DNA of 64,000 nucleotides, from NCBI RefSeq assembly GCF_004363245.1, contig NZ_SNYV01000018.1, positions 248,001-312,000 on the forward strand, given 5' to 3'. Below the pieces are notes generated by a model, which saw only the letters and a list, made by a program, of their open reading frames with translations, had not been told where the DNA came from and searched no databases. Source of the DNA: Sphingobacterium yanglingense (GTDB lineage Bacteria; Bacteroidota; Bacteroidia; Sphingobacteriales; Sphingobacteriaceae). Within the stretch, counting starts at the first letter, position 1; every line of letters begins with the position of its first letter. The position numbers and the translations under genes were made by a program. This document shows positions 53,033 to 61,954 of the stretch, piece by piece.

Positions 53033-55522
53033 ATGATACAGAGACAAAGCATAGACTATAAGAAATATATACTTAGCGGGATGTTTTCAGTTCTGCTACT
53101 TACTGGATACGCACAGCAAAAGGTTCATACAAAACCGACAACCATGGACTCCATTGAGATCGTACGGGACTATCGTCCCATGCTTGCCGATGCCGTCAAG
53201 GTACGCCGCACTCCGGATATGAAGATCGATCGCAAAGACCTGGAGTCCGAACTGCGCCAGACCGTTGCCAGCATGTATCTTGATATGAACGATTTTAGAA
53301 GACCCTTTCATAGTCCCTTGCAGGAAAGATACCCCAGTGCCCCCCGCAACAATATCGACAATAACAGGATCGGTATCTTAGCCTATCACGCTGGCGAATA
53401 CGAAAGAGCAAGCTCGATTCTGAAAAAAGTACAGCCGGGGGATGCTTTTTATCAGAGTTCGATTATTGCTTTAGGCAAAATTGCGCAGGAGACGGGAGAC
53501 AGGCAAAGCGCAAGAGCAGCATTTCAAAAAGCTTCAAAGATGAGCTTTGACCAGGAACTGAAAGCAGATGCCCTTTACAACTATGCCAAGATCCTTGGCG
53601 AATTGGACTCTGTTCCTGCTACCGTAGCCCCCTTACAGGAGTATCTAGCGATGAAGTATGCTGGTGTACAGCCGGATAAAGATAAAAATGAAAATACCGA
53701 AACCCGAACAGCCGAGATCCTATCCGGTGGCAGCAATTTTGAGACAGCCGTATACCTGTTTGAATCATTCAACAATAGAAAACAGAAAGCCGATGCCGTC
53801 TATCAGAAGATAACGTATTACCGGGGACTAGAGTTTTATAACGAACGTGCATTTGAAAACAGCATATCCATGTTTATGCGGGCAGAGAAGCTGCCTATAG
53901 ACATGGAAATGGCCGCATTGGCAACCTATTGGAAGGCAGAGGCGATGTATGAAGTACGTAAGTACAAAGAGGCTGTGGACAACTTCTCCCGATTTCTCAG
54001 CCTGCCTGCTGCACGAAATACCAATGTATACAATTATGCAAACTACGCCTTGGCTTACGCTGCCTTCCGTATCGACAGATACAGCTTAGCAGCGCAGTAT
54101 TTTGAACGCTTTTTGGCTACAGCTGAAAGCGCTCAGGATAAAAATATATATTACGATGTCATCGCGCGTTTAGGCGATTCCTATTTAGCCGTGCGAAATT
54201 ACCAGCGGGCCAATCAGTATTACGATCAGCTCATCAACAGTAAGGCACCCAATCAGGATTATGCCCTGTTCCAGCACGGCATCATTCAGGGGCTGCAGGG
54301 AGATAATGAAGCGAAGCTCAAAACCCTACGCGCTGTCGTCGAAAAATTTCCTACATCAAACTATGCCGATGATGTAGCCTTTGAGATACCATACGTATCT
54401 TTCCTAAAGGGAGATTACGACACCGCGATCAAAGGGCTAAAAAAGATGATTGAAAAATACCCACGTAGCAGCTACGTACCGAGAGCATTATTGACTATCG
54501 GACTGGTTCAGTACAATCAGGACGAGTCTGAAGCTGCGATGGCTACTTTCCAGAAGGTAGTTAATGAATACAGCACCACCAGAGAAGCGGCACAGGCGAT
54601 GCGATCCATCGAAAATATCTACCTCGATCAAGGCGATGCGACCAGTTATATTCACTATGCCATGAGCAACAATATCACCGAGCTCAGCCCCAACGAATTG
54701 GATAATCTGGCATTCCAAGCTGCCCTTACCCTATTTTCGAGAGCCCAATATGGCCCTTCAGTAGAGGCAATCAATGCCTATTTTGATAAATTTCCCAAGC
54801 CCAGACAAGAAAAACACGCCCGCTACATTCGAGGCGTTAGTTTATACCATACTGGTCACCCAAGAGAAGCCTTGAAGGATCTGAACATCATCCTCAACGA
54901 TTGGACAAGCCCTTATACCGAGAAGACCCTGCTTACCGCATCTGCTCTATACCTCAGTCTGAAGGAATATAACGAGGCCATTGTACATCTCAAAAAACTC
55001 GAACTCAACAACGATTACAAAGACAATTACGGATATGCCGTCACCAATCTGATGATTTGTTATTTCGAGATCGGAGACCTTAAGCAGATGGACAAATATG
55101 TAAAACTGATCAAAAACTATGATCGCGCATCTGACGAAGAAATAGCCACAGTGCACCTGTATACCGCTAAGGCCATGTTGCAGCAAGGAAATAAAGAATC
55201 TGCACTGAAGGAATTGAACTTGGCAGCGTTAAAAAGCCAGGCTGCAGTCAGTGCCGAAGCAAGATACCGTGTAGGGCTATTGCAGTACGAGAATAAAGAG
55301 TACGACAAAGCTTCAAAGTCAGCCTTTGATGTAATTCAGAATATGGATTCACATGATTATTGGGTAGCCAAGAGCTTCATTTTGCTTGCCGATACCTACG
55401 CACGCAAAGGAGATACCCTTCAGGCCAAGAGTACCTTGGAAAGCGTAATCCAGAACTATGAAGGAGATGATGACATCATCCCTCTGGCCAAACAGCGTTT
55501 GCAGCAGTTGAAGAAAAAATAA
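53033..55522 (+). CDS. Large TPR protein with an N-terminal segment usually found in a neighbouring OMP
   Basis: 829 residues. A signal peptide-like segment (about 11-27, ILSGMFSVLLLTGYAQQ) is followed by SIEIVRDYRPMLADAVKVRR (about 40-60), a motif I associate with the N-terminus of Bacteroidota outer-membrane proteins encoded next to TPR proteins. From about residue 110 there are some 15 tetratricopeptide repeats (GILAYHAGEYERASSILKKV; YRGLEFYNERAFENSISMFM; ARYRVGLLQYENKEYDKASK). This is the YbgF/CpoB-like class of periplasmic TPR proteins; here it looks like a fusion. It probably helps an envelope complex. It has no close operon partner and ends at a hairpin repeat. Confidence 0.82.
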   Translation: MIQRQSIDYKKYILSGMFSVLLLTGYAQQKVHTKPTTMDSIEIVRDYRPMLADAVKVRRTPDMKIDRKDLESELRQTVASMYLDMNDFRRPFHSPLQERYPSAPRNNIDNNRIGILAYHAGEYERASSILKKVQPGDAFYQSSIIALGKIAQETGDRQSARAAFQKASKMSFDQELKADALYNYAKILGELDSVPATVAPLQEYLAMKYAGVQPDKDKNENTETRTAEILSGGSNFETAVYLFESFNNRKQKADAVYQKITYYRGLEFYNERAFENSISMFMRAEKLPIDMEMAALATYWKAEAMYEVRKYKEAVDNFSRFLSLPAARNTNVYNYANYALAYAAFRIDRYSLAAQYFERFLATAESAQDKNIYYDVIARLGDSYLAVRNYQRANQYYDQLINSKAPNQDYALFQHGIIQGLQGDNEAKLKTLRAVVEKFPTSNYADDVAFEIPYVSFLKGDYDTAIKGLKKMIEKYPRSSYVPRALLTIGLVQYNQDESEAAMATFQKVVNEYSTTREAAQAMRSIENIYLDQGDATSYIHYAMSNNITELSPNELDNLAFQAALTLFSRAQYGPSVEAINAYFDKFPKPRQEKHARYIRGVSLYHTGHPREALKDLNIILNDWTSPYTEKTLLTASALYLSLKEYNEAIVHLKKLELNNDYKDNYGYAVTNLMICYFEIGDLKQMDKYVKLIKNYDRASDEEIATVHLYTAKAMLQQGNKESALKELNLAALKSQAAVSAEARYRVGLLQYENKEYDKASKSAFDVIQNMDSHDYWVAKSFILLADTYARKGDTLQAKSTLESVIQNYEGDDDIIPLAKQRLQQLKKK

Positions 55523-55578
55523 GAAGGTTAGAAGATTTTACTGATCGCATTTCGACTAACTGCGTACCATTTTTATAC

Positions 55579-55618
55579 TTCAAAGTCCGCTATACATCAG
55601 GTTATAGCGGACTTTGAA
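55579..55618. repeat. Hairpin repeat, copy 1 (also a terminator for the TPR gene)
   Basis: Perfect 16-bp arms (TTCAAAGTCCGCTATA and its complement) with an 8-nt loop CATCAGGT, 56 bases after the TPR stop. A second copy lies at 60060-60098; about 36 of 40 bases agree. It probably works as a bidirectional terminator. Confidence 0.75.
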
Positions 55619-55752
55619 ATTTAGGACTCTCAAGACGGTAAAATGAAATTGAAGCACTTACTTTGTCAGGAACACATACAGCGAGAGTCGATGAAATTAT
55701 GAAATCACGTAATAAATGTCTTTTATTGCGATTGGTACGATGTCTATATCTA

Positions 55753-56445
55753 TTACTCTGAAATACGCGTTATTGGAGTTAGTAAAATCTTGCGGAATTC
55801 AACTTCAGCACCTTCAGCTTGCAGTGCTATTTGTCCATTGTTTGCAGTACAATCGTACCCCTCATTTACGAGGTCGCCATTCACCCACACCTTTATTACA
55901 CGGTCCAGGCATTCTATCCTCATACTGTTCCATTCCCCTAGTGGTTTTTCCGAATCATCCGTAAGGTTCAAAATTCTACGTTTCTTACCCTCTGTAACAC
56001 CCCATTCAGCTTCCTCACCACGACGCTCCAGCATATTTGGTACTTTGATGTCCTCCACAATACACCAGAAGTCTCCCGCATTTTCGTGCATCATTTGCAC
56101 CTCAATCGATTTTGGAAACATTCCATACAGCGCGCGTGGAGTAGAGGCGTGTACCAGCACACCACAGTTGCCAGGTTTTCCCGCAAAGCGGTATTCAACC
56201 GTCAGACTATAGTTTTTATAAGATTCATCTGTTATGATATGACCATTTGGCGTCCCCATACTTACCAGCATTTCGTTTCTGACAAGAAAAGGACTTTTCA
56301 ATTTCGCGTTTTCGTCTAGTTCTGGAACATCAATATGCCAACCTGTTAAGTCCTTGCCATTGAAAAGGTTTTTTGATTGAGCAAATGCAGAAGCAGAAAA
56401 CGTTAAGGTACTTACTAAAAAAAGAGCTGAAAAATAGAAGTTCAT
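55753..56445 (-). CDS. DUF1080 (3-keto-disaccharide hydrolase-like) secreted protein
   Basis: 230 residues from the ATG at 56445, giving a signal peptide (MNFYFSALFLVSTLTFSASA). The ATG at 56499 would add an unlikely cytoplasmic stretch. The DUF1080 signature is clear: NLFNGKDLTGWHIDVPELDE, GHIITDESYKNYSLTVEYRF, GNCGVLVHASTPRALYGMFP and SIEVQMMHENAGDFW with the C-terminal VEFRKILLTPI. Recently characterised members cleave 3-keto-glycosides in the periplasm. It is 13 bp downstream of a DinB gene on the same strand. Confidence 0.9.
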   Translation of the reverse strand: MNFYFSALFLVSTLTFSASAFAQSKNLFNGKDLTGWHIDVPELDENAKLKSPFLVRNEMLVSMGTPNGHIITDESYKNYSLTVEYRFAGKPGNCGVLVHASTPRALYGMFPKSIEVQMMHENAGDFWCIVEDIKVPNMLERRGEEAEWGVTEGKKRRILNLTDDSEKPLGEWNSMRIECLDRVIKVWVNGDLVNEGYDCTANNGQIALQAEGAEVEFRKILLTPITRISE

Positions 56446-56512
56446 AGAATGAATAAGGTTTGATTTTTTATTAGTATAAATATACATAATAATTTTCATC
56501 TATATTACGGAA

Positions 56513-56959
56513 CTATTTATCCAATAACCTCCGATGATAGTTAACCTGGCCCAAGTGATAAGACAAGTGGGCCGCCAGATGAACCAAAAGATACTCCGTA
56601 GAGGACGGCTCTGGAAACTTCAGTACCGGATAGTCCTTTGCCAAATCCTCTGCCGTCAATGCACCAAGGACAGTCTTTAGCATAGTGATCGTATCCTTAA
56701 TACCGTCCACGATTTGTTGCCTAGGGACATCCCTTGCCGAAAATTCCAAATCCCTGTCACGGATATACCCCGTATTACCGAGCTCCACACCTATAAATGT
56801 ATTCAAGTTACCGATCAAATGAAGCGCGAGGTTTCCTGCCGAGTTCAGTATATACCCATCCACCAGCCATAGATTTTTTTCGTCCGTATAGCGTTCGATT
56901 TCTGTTATTAACTTGTTCAGGTCTCTTTCAAAAAAGGACAATAGTTTAATTGCTTCCAT
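56513..56959 (-). CDS. DinB family protein
   Basis: 148 residues. Helices with histidines at triad positions: NLALHLIGNLNTFIGVEL and TEYLLVHLAAHLSYHLGQVN. The segment RDVPRQQIVDGIKDTITML is also typical. Cytoplasmic metal-binding protein of unknown activity. First gene of a two-gene unit with the DUF1080 gene (13-bp gap). Confidence 0.85.
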   Translation of the reverse strand: MEAIKLLSFFERDLNKLITEIERYTDEKNLWLVDGYILNSAGNLALHLIGNLNTFIGVELGNTGYIRDRDLEFSARDVPRQQIVDGIKDTITMLKTVLGALTAEDLAKDYPVLKFPEPSSTEYLLVHLAAHLSYHLGQVNYHRRLLDK

Positions 56960-57020
56960 GTTATATCTACTTTAAAGATTAGGCTTTCCAGAGGCCCTCT
57001 TATCATGTAAATATACAAAC

Positions 57021-57179
57021 CTATTTAAACACTTCCTCCGATCGGTAATCTACTTTATGAGGGTTGCCAGCTTTAGATTTTCCACCACCACTTTGTCCAA
57101 AGACTACGAAATTAAAAATCAATCCGTTAGTCAAGCCGAATGTCTCGTCCAAAGTTGTATCTTTATTAAAACGGCGGAA
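57021..57179 (-). pseudogene. C-terminal gene remnant
   Basis: A 53-codon open frame (52 residues) without ATG ending at TAG 57021. It encodes protein-like sequence such as DTTLDETFGLTNGLIFNFVV and FGQSGGGKSKAGNPHKVDYR. The upstream boundary is a TAG. It looks like the tail of a lost gene; family unknown. The surrounding stretch 56960-57312 holds nothing else. Confidence 0.45.
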
Positions 57180-57312
57180 CTATTTTCTACAAACGAACCC
57201 TTATGAATCGATTATTTAGCAAGTATCAATTACTTCTACATTATAAATAATGAGGATATATAGTTATTAACAATATTTTTTAGATTTGAATATAGTTGAT
57301 AAAAGATTAACA

Positions 57313-57927
57313 ATGAAAATAGGGGTAATGGGGAATATTGAAAGGATTGATATATTTGAAAACTATCTATACTCAATAGGTTTGTTACAGAATGAGGAGG
57401 TTAATATAAGCTCACAACTCTTCGAATCTGTATTCTTGAAAAAAGGCGATTTTTTTATTCGTGACAATACCACCTGTCGCTATATCGGATTTCTTGCGAG
57501 TGGTGCTGTAAAAGCGTTTAGTATTGATAAAGACGGAAAAGAAAATATAACTTGTTTTAAGTTTGAAAATGAATTTGTTACTTCATTTACGGATTTTGTA
57601 TCTCAGCAAAATTCCAAAATAAATATCAGCGCAATAGAAGATTGTGTAATCTATAGAATAGATCATCCGGATTATTTGTATTTGCTTGATAAATTGACGG
57701 TTTGGAATGAAATTATAAAATCTGTACTAGAGCAGGAATTGAATCAAAAGGAACGCTATCTGCTTAATTACAATAATAAATCTGCCTTAGATAAGTATAA
57801 TTTTATGCTTTTAAATCAACCCATGCTTATCAAGCGTGTCACAACTCAAGATTTAGCATCATATTTAGGAATTGCCCAACGATCACTTACACGAGCTAAA
57901 GGGCAAATACATAGGAATACATTATAG
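57313..57927 (+). CDS. Crp/Fnr family transcriptional regulator
   Basis: 204 residues from ATG 57313 (a TTG at 57286 would add nine). Sensor jelly roll: SVFLKKGDFFIRDNTTCRYI, GFLASGAVKAFSIDKDGKEN and CFKFENEFVTSFTDFVSQQN. The C-terminal helix-turn-helix is RVTTQDLASYLGIAQRSLTR. It resembles Crp-like regulators of small Bacteroidota detoxification or metabolic pairs. It is followed 51 bp on by an MBL-fold gene, which is likely its target. The DNA is more AT-rich than nearby genes. Confidence 0.87.
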   Translation: MKIGVMGNIERIDIFENYLYSIGLLQNEEVNISSQLFESVFLKKGDFFIRDNTTCRYIGFLASGAVKAFSIDKDGKENITCFKFENEFVTSFTDFVSQQNSKINISAIEDCVIYRIDHPDYLYLLDKLTVWNEIIKSVLEQELNQKERYLLNYNNKSALDKYNFMLLNQPMLIKRVTTQDLASYLGIAQRSLTRAKGQIHRNTL

Positions 57928-57978
57928 GACAAATGTCTACATGAAGCTTAAATAAGTGATGTAGTTTTGAATAAAAAT

Positions 57979-58653
57979 ATGTTACATCAAATAGCTCCAG
58001 AAGTATTTCAAGTACCGTTAATGCCACGAAATAGTATTAACTGCTATATCATAGAGGGTACATTAGTAGACTCAGGTATACGAAGTTCCTATCCTACGAT
58101 AAAGCACGCTCTCCAGCAAATTGCTGTCAATCAACACTTACTTACGCATGCTCATGCAGATCATCAGGGTTGTAGTGATCAAATATGTACAGAATTTTCT
58201 ATTCCATTACTTTGTCATCCTAATGAAGTCTTTAGGACGGAAACAGGGATGGTCACTAACGATTATCCTAATCCGAAAAATTGGGTGGCAAAACTTCAAC
58301 AGAAGTATTGGGCAGGGCAGGGGCATATCGTTGAGAAGACAATAGTAGAAGGTGATATGATAGGCAACTTTAAAGTAATCGAAACACCTGGGCATTCAGA
58401 AGGTCATATTTCTTTATTTCGGGAGCAAGACGGCCTATTGATAATTGGAGATGCAGCTACTAATATGAATTTACTTACTACCGTTAGCGGCTTGAGGCTT
58501 CCACCTAATATATTTACGTCAGATCATCATCAAAATATTCAATCCCTTCAAAAGTTAACTGAGCTACATCCAACCATTATATGTTTTGGGCATGGTCCGA
58601 TTATGAGAAATACAAATCAAGAGTTTGAGAAATTTGTTGCTAAGTATGTGTAA
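57979..58653 (+). CDS. MBL-fold metallo-hydrolase
   Basis: 224 residues from ATG 57979 (a TTG at 57967 adds four). The metal motif HxHxDH is HLLTHAHADHQGCSDQI. Further ligands are in FKVIETPGHSEGHISLF, LIIGDAATNMN and TIICFGHGPIMRN. This is the glyoxalase-II/lactonase-like group. The substrate is not known. It is the second gene of the unit with the Crp/Fnr regulator. Confidence 0.9.
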   Translation: MLHQIAPEVFQVPLMPRNSINCYIIEGTLVDSGIRSSYPTIKHALQQIAVNQHLLTHAHADHQGCSDQICTEFSIPLLCHPNEVFRTETGMVTNDYPNPKNWVAKLQQKYWAGQGHIVEKTIVEGDMIGNFKVIETPGHSEGHISLFREQDGLLIIGDAATNMNLLTTVSGLRLPPNIFTSDHHQNIQSLQKLTELHPTIICFGHGPIMRNTNQEFEKFVAKYV

Positions 58654-58776
58654 ATTAGTCAAACCACTCCTAGGGTCTATCGTTGCTACAAATAGTATTA
58701 CTTTGTATTCCATTATATTAGTGATTAACCTAATTTTATCGATTTTTCAGTGTCGAACAGTGAAGTAAGTATTTTC

Positions 58777-59694
58777 TCATATATTCATCTCAGATTCTGC
58801 CTTTCTCAATTTCCGTACTATTAGTTTCTCTTCAAAATCCAATACTTTTTTCAGTATGTGTTGTGCATTCGGGTCTTTTTCAAACCAAGGCGCAATGCCT
58901 GGGTAAACAAACCAGAAGACCGCAATGACCGATTTAAATCTATCTGTTTTCGGGAAGCTTTTTACATACTGATATTTAGCTTCCGTAAACTCATCATATC
59001 GATCGGTCTGTCGTAAGAAAGAATAGGCTTCATCAGCCAAGGTTGAGAGTTCCTCTAAGCTCACCTTTTTGCAGTAATCTACATTTACACGATCCCTTAT
59101 CGTGTAATAATAGTTTTCCATAGATATTACAGCACTATTCTCCGGTGACTTATAGAAATTGCTGTTTTCGGTATAGATATGCAATAAATCTGTAGCACCC
59201 ACCGCCTCCAGTAGTTCCCTGCGTAGCGATAGCTCGTAGCTATAATCGATAGCATAACGTATTGGAAAAAGGCCCGTTTTCAGAAGCTGTTGCCTCGGAT
59301 TTTTCTCCAGACCTTGGATCACTTCCAGAAATTCCTGTTCAATGATTTTCCAAATTTGCTCAACCAGTACTGTATTTAGTGTCAGATTTTCCGAAAGTAT
59401 ATTAAATGAACTTGGTTTTTCAAACTTCAGTGCGTACACACCTTCACGTTGTGCAGTGTCAATGTAACAGTAGATTTCCGTTGTCACCGAACCAGACTTA
59501 GCATTATAGTTGATGTAATTTTTATAGCTTCGGAAGAAGAATATTTTATAGGTTAGTTTGCCACTCTTCTTTTTAATATCGCCATTTTTCAACAATTTCC
59601 AACCTAAAGGTTCTAATCGGGAAAACAATATTTGTGTCATCTGATTGAAGATATCGACTGTTGTCAACTCTTCGGCTACTGATTCTTTATGCAT
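58777..59694 (-). CDS. Hypothetical protein, DUF4304-like N-terminal half
   Basis: 305 residues, no signal. The first 130 residues (LEPLGWKLLKNGDIKKKSG; KIFFFRSYKNYINYNAKSGS; TEIYCYIDTAQREGVYALKF) vaguely resemble DUF4304. The rest is helical (AKYQYVKSFPKTDRFKSVIA; FEEKLIVRKLRKAESEM). The match is loose. It stands in a decayed immunity-gene region and may belong to that class. Confidence 0.5.
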   Translation of the reverse strand: MHKESVAEELTTVDIFNQMTQILFSRLEPLGWKLLKNGDIKKKSGKLTYKIFFFRSYKNYINYNAKSGSVTTEIYCYIDTAQREGVYALKFEKPSSFNILSENLTLNTVLVEQIWKIIEQEFLEVIQGLEKNPRQQLLKTGLFPIRYAIDYSYELSLRRELLEAVGATDLLHIYTENSNFYKSPENSAVISMENYYYTIRDRVNVDYCKKVSLEELSTLADEAYSFLRQTDRYDEFTEAKYQYVKSFPKTDRFKSVIAVFWFVYPGIAPWFEKDPNAQHILKKVLDFEEKLIVRKLRKAESEMNI

Positions 59695-59809
59695 AATCCT
59701 ATACGTTTTTTGCTACTTATTACTCACGAACTGAGCCTAACATTTTTTAGTTTCCTATTTCACCTCGCGATTTAAGATGATTAGTTCTCCTCTTTGTAGA
59801 CATAATTAG

Positions 59810-59944
59810 TCAAAAGGCTTTCTGCACCAAGGAAATACTGTCTTTAGCCGATACTTCGACCTCCGTAAGCAACCCTGTTATTACCCCGATGTTTGTCTTT
59901 TCGACCGTTGTATCAAATGGATCTATCTTGTCAATGTTTTTCAT
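59810..59944 (-). CDS. Possible 44-residue small protein
   Basis: ATG at 59944, TGA at 59810-59812. Sequence begins MKNIDKIDPFDTTVEKTNIG and ends in SAKDSISLVQKAF. The ATG is preceded by a Bacteroidota-like AT-rich region. Composition is even, not repetitive. Family unknown. Its size suggests a small regulatory or secreted peptide, or a remnant. Confidence 0.4.
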   Translation of the reverse strand: MKNIDKIDPFDTTVEKTNIGVITGLLTEVEVSAKDSISLVQKAF

Positions 59945-60059
59945 TTTAACTTACCAATATGTTTCCAATGTATTTAATTAATAAATGTATTGCAATATTT
60001 TTTCAATATATCCTTTACAAGTTTGCCCCATGCCGTCTTGCAGAGTCCTATCCATAAAC

Positions 60060-60098
60060 GCAAAGTCAGCTATACATCAGGGTATAGCGGACTTCGCA
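60060..60098. repeat. Hairpin repeat, copy 2
   Basis: GCAAAGTCAGCTATACATCA continuing to GGGTATAGCGGACTTCGC. Aligned with copy 1 at 55579-55618 it agrees in about 36 of 40 positions, including the loop CATCAGG. The stem has two mismatches, so this copy is partly decayed. Confidence 0.7.
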
Positions 60099-60109
60099 AT
60101 TCATAACTC

Positions 60110-60240
60110 CTAGTGTGGTAGTATAAAAAGTATAGTTAGAATGCCTAACGTTTCAAAAACTCCTTCAAAATATCCAAGGATATCTAAAAAATCTATGGCC
60201 AAGCATATTGGAATCAGCACCAGGGCTACACTATTTCCAT
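60110..60240 (-). pseudogene. Hydrophobic coding remnant behind the SUKH gene
   Basis: An open frame overlapping the SUKH stop in another frame, without ATG, ends at TAG 60110. It encodes membrane-type sequence (SVALVLIPICLAIDFLDILG, FETLGILTILFILPH). It could be the tail of a membrane protein. Together with 59945-60109 it fills the gap to the hairpin repeat. Confidence is low. Confidence 0.3.
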
Positions 60241-61170
60241 TAATAATCGGGTACGATCATATGGTGATTCCCAAAACCTTCTGATTTTTGTCTCCAAATG
60301 AGTATCCTTTGTTAAAGATTCATCATAAGAATCCTCAGGAAATAAATTTACACTATTCGATTGAATTGAAATTGAAAAGCGGTTCATTTGATCACTGAAA
60401 TATCCATCTTCTTTTAAATCACGCAAGACATCCAAAAACAATAGATCAAGCGCCCTAAAATCAGTTTCAGATTTAATATTCATCAAAATTTCATTAAGAG
60501 GGATAGCTTGTTTATAATCCATTTTCTCAGGAGTCCACAATTCATCATAAGCTATCGTTTCTTTTTCTGTTTTTAATTTAAATGTATGAAGACTTCCTGC
60601 ATACAAGTTATATAAATTAAGCGCTCTATCTTTTGCGATAACTACACCATATATGCTATCCTTATTGTTCGAGACTGTTGCTTTTAATTGACTAAAACTC
60701 TCTATAAAAGAGTTTTTTAGGGTGTTTTTATAATCTTGAATGCTTTCATAAACGGAATTAACTTGTTGAATTATTTCAAACTTCTTAGAGTCTAAAGCCT
60801 CAACAGCTTGAAGTAACATTTCAGAAAAAGTCATTTTCAGATCAATCAAATGATCATCTTCTATTAAAAACAACTTCTGATTTTCAATATGTGCAACAAT
60901 TAGATTTTCATTGTAGGCATCACCTATTGCAATATAATCAGCAAACCCTAATTCCCAGATCATTTCATTTTGCTCCACAAAATCATCTTCCTCATTAAAA
61001 ATTCCGCCAAATAAATTATCATTGAAGCCAAAAATGTTGAGATAGGATGTGAAAAAGCCAGGTATATTCTTTTCCAAATTCTCATTTAATGCTTTAATTT
61101 CATCTAAATCAAGTCCTTTTTCCTTTTCAAACCTGTTAATTTGTACCAATTGATCTATTATCTTCTGCAT
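60226..61170 (-). CDS. SMI1/KNR4 (SUKH) immunity-type protein
   Basis: 314 residues. The first 140 residues form a SUKH domain: LDEIKALNENLEKNIPGFFT, FGFNDNLFGGIFNEEDDF, LGFADYIAIGDAYNENLIVA and LFLIEDDHLIDLKMTFSEML. The C-terminal half (about 150-310) is a separate domain of mixed type (FSQLKATVSNNKDSIYGVVI; LLFLDVLRDLKEDGYFSDQM). Same-strand protein-like sequence 85 bp upstream (61256-61378) looks like the tail of a lost toxin, the normal gene order for such pairs. Confidence 0.78.
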   Translation of the reverse strand: MQKIIDQLVQINRFEKEKGLDLDEIKALNENLEKNIPGFFTSYLNIFGFNDNLFGGIFNEEDDFVEQNEMIWELGFADYIAIGDAYNENLIVAHIENQKLFLIEDDHLIDLKMTFSEMLLQAVEALDSKKFEIIQQVNSVYESIQDYKNTLKNSFIESFSQLKATVSNNKDSIYGVVIAKDRALNLYNLYAGSLHTFKLKTEKETIAYDELWTPEKMDYKQAIPLNEILMNIKSETDFRALDLLFLDVLRDLKEDGYFSDQMNRFSISIQSNSVNLFPEDSYDESLTKDTHLETKIRRFWESPYDRTRLLMEIV

Positions 61171-61255
61171 GACTTACATTTTATTGATTTTTCTTTTCAA
61201 ATTAAAGCATTTCAAGCTTTAAAATCACTCCCGATTAACAGTGATTTTATCCTGA

Positions 61256-61378
61256 TTACCGTCTATAACGGAGGTCATTGGGCCACTCATTATGAGTAAA
61301 GTCTCCATTCATTTTTTTGATAACCATGATGTACTTGCTATTTGGGACTGACCGATCGGGATTATTACAGTATAACCC
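61256..61378 (-). pseudogene. Toxin-tail-like remnant upstream of the SUKH gene
   Basis: A 40-residue open tail ending at TAA 61256-61258, without ATG. It encodes LYCNNPDRSVPNSKYIMVIK then KMNGDFTHNEWPNDLRYRR. The sequence is protein-like, and its position just before an immunity gene on the same strand suggests a toxin C-terminus. The remaining bases of this 318-bp gap (61171-61488) show nothing else. Confidence 0.45.
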
Positions 61379-61488
61379 TTATTGATAAGCACATTAGAAG
61401 CTTAACAAAGACCTGGTGTAAACAAAAAATAATACTCCCTATTCGATAATGATATTAAAATTCCTTTTGGAATACATATATTTAATCT

Positions 61489-61938
61489 ATGAATAAATCC
61501 AATCAAACTGAACGACATTTGTCAAATACTTTTAAAGTAAATTATATCTTATTACTGTTATTTATCCTCTCAGGATGCAGTAAAGACGATAATCCTGACA
61601 AAGAGCTAAGTCGAGCTATAAAAGAGGTTGTTGGTACCTATAAAGGTGAATTGAATTCAAAAGAATTGCCAAAAGAAAAATACGCCAACGCTATTGTTTT
61701 TGTTGAAAAAGTTGACGATTAAAATATAAAAATTCGTGCTAAACCGGGTGAATCTTATTCGGTTATACCTGATAGAGTAATAAGGGTAGTTCTTCGTCTT
61801 GATGGAGATGTGGTAGATCATGCAAAGGCCAATGGGGGAAGAGTTTTGTTTCTACGAAAGGAGAGGCAACTTGCAATTGCATCTGATATAATTAATGCAA
61901 CCGATATTCTATTCGATTTTCTAGGAGATAAGCAGTGA
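61489..61938 (+). pseudogene. Lipoprotein gene interrupted by an in-frame stop
   Basis: The start encodes a lipoprotein signal (NYILLLLFILSGCSKDDNPD) and the reading AIVFVEKVDD, then TAA at 61720-61722. The same frame then continues without further stops for 71 codons (NIKIRAKPGESYSVIPDRVI; GRVLFLRKERQLAIASDIIN) to TGA 61938. A single A-to-T change in a lysine codon AAA would explain the stop. The rebuilt protein has 149 residues, with the layout of small Bacteroidota lipoproteins starting VVGTYKGEL. Family otherwise unknown. Confidence 0.7.
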
Positions 61939-61954
61939 TTTACGAGCTGCTTAA

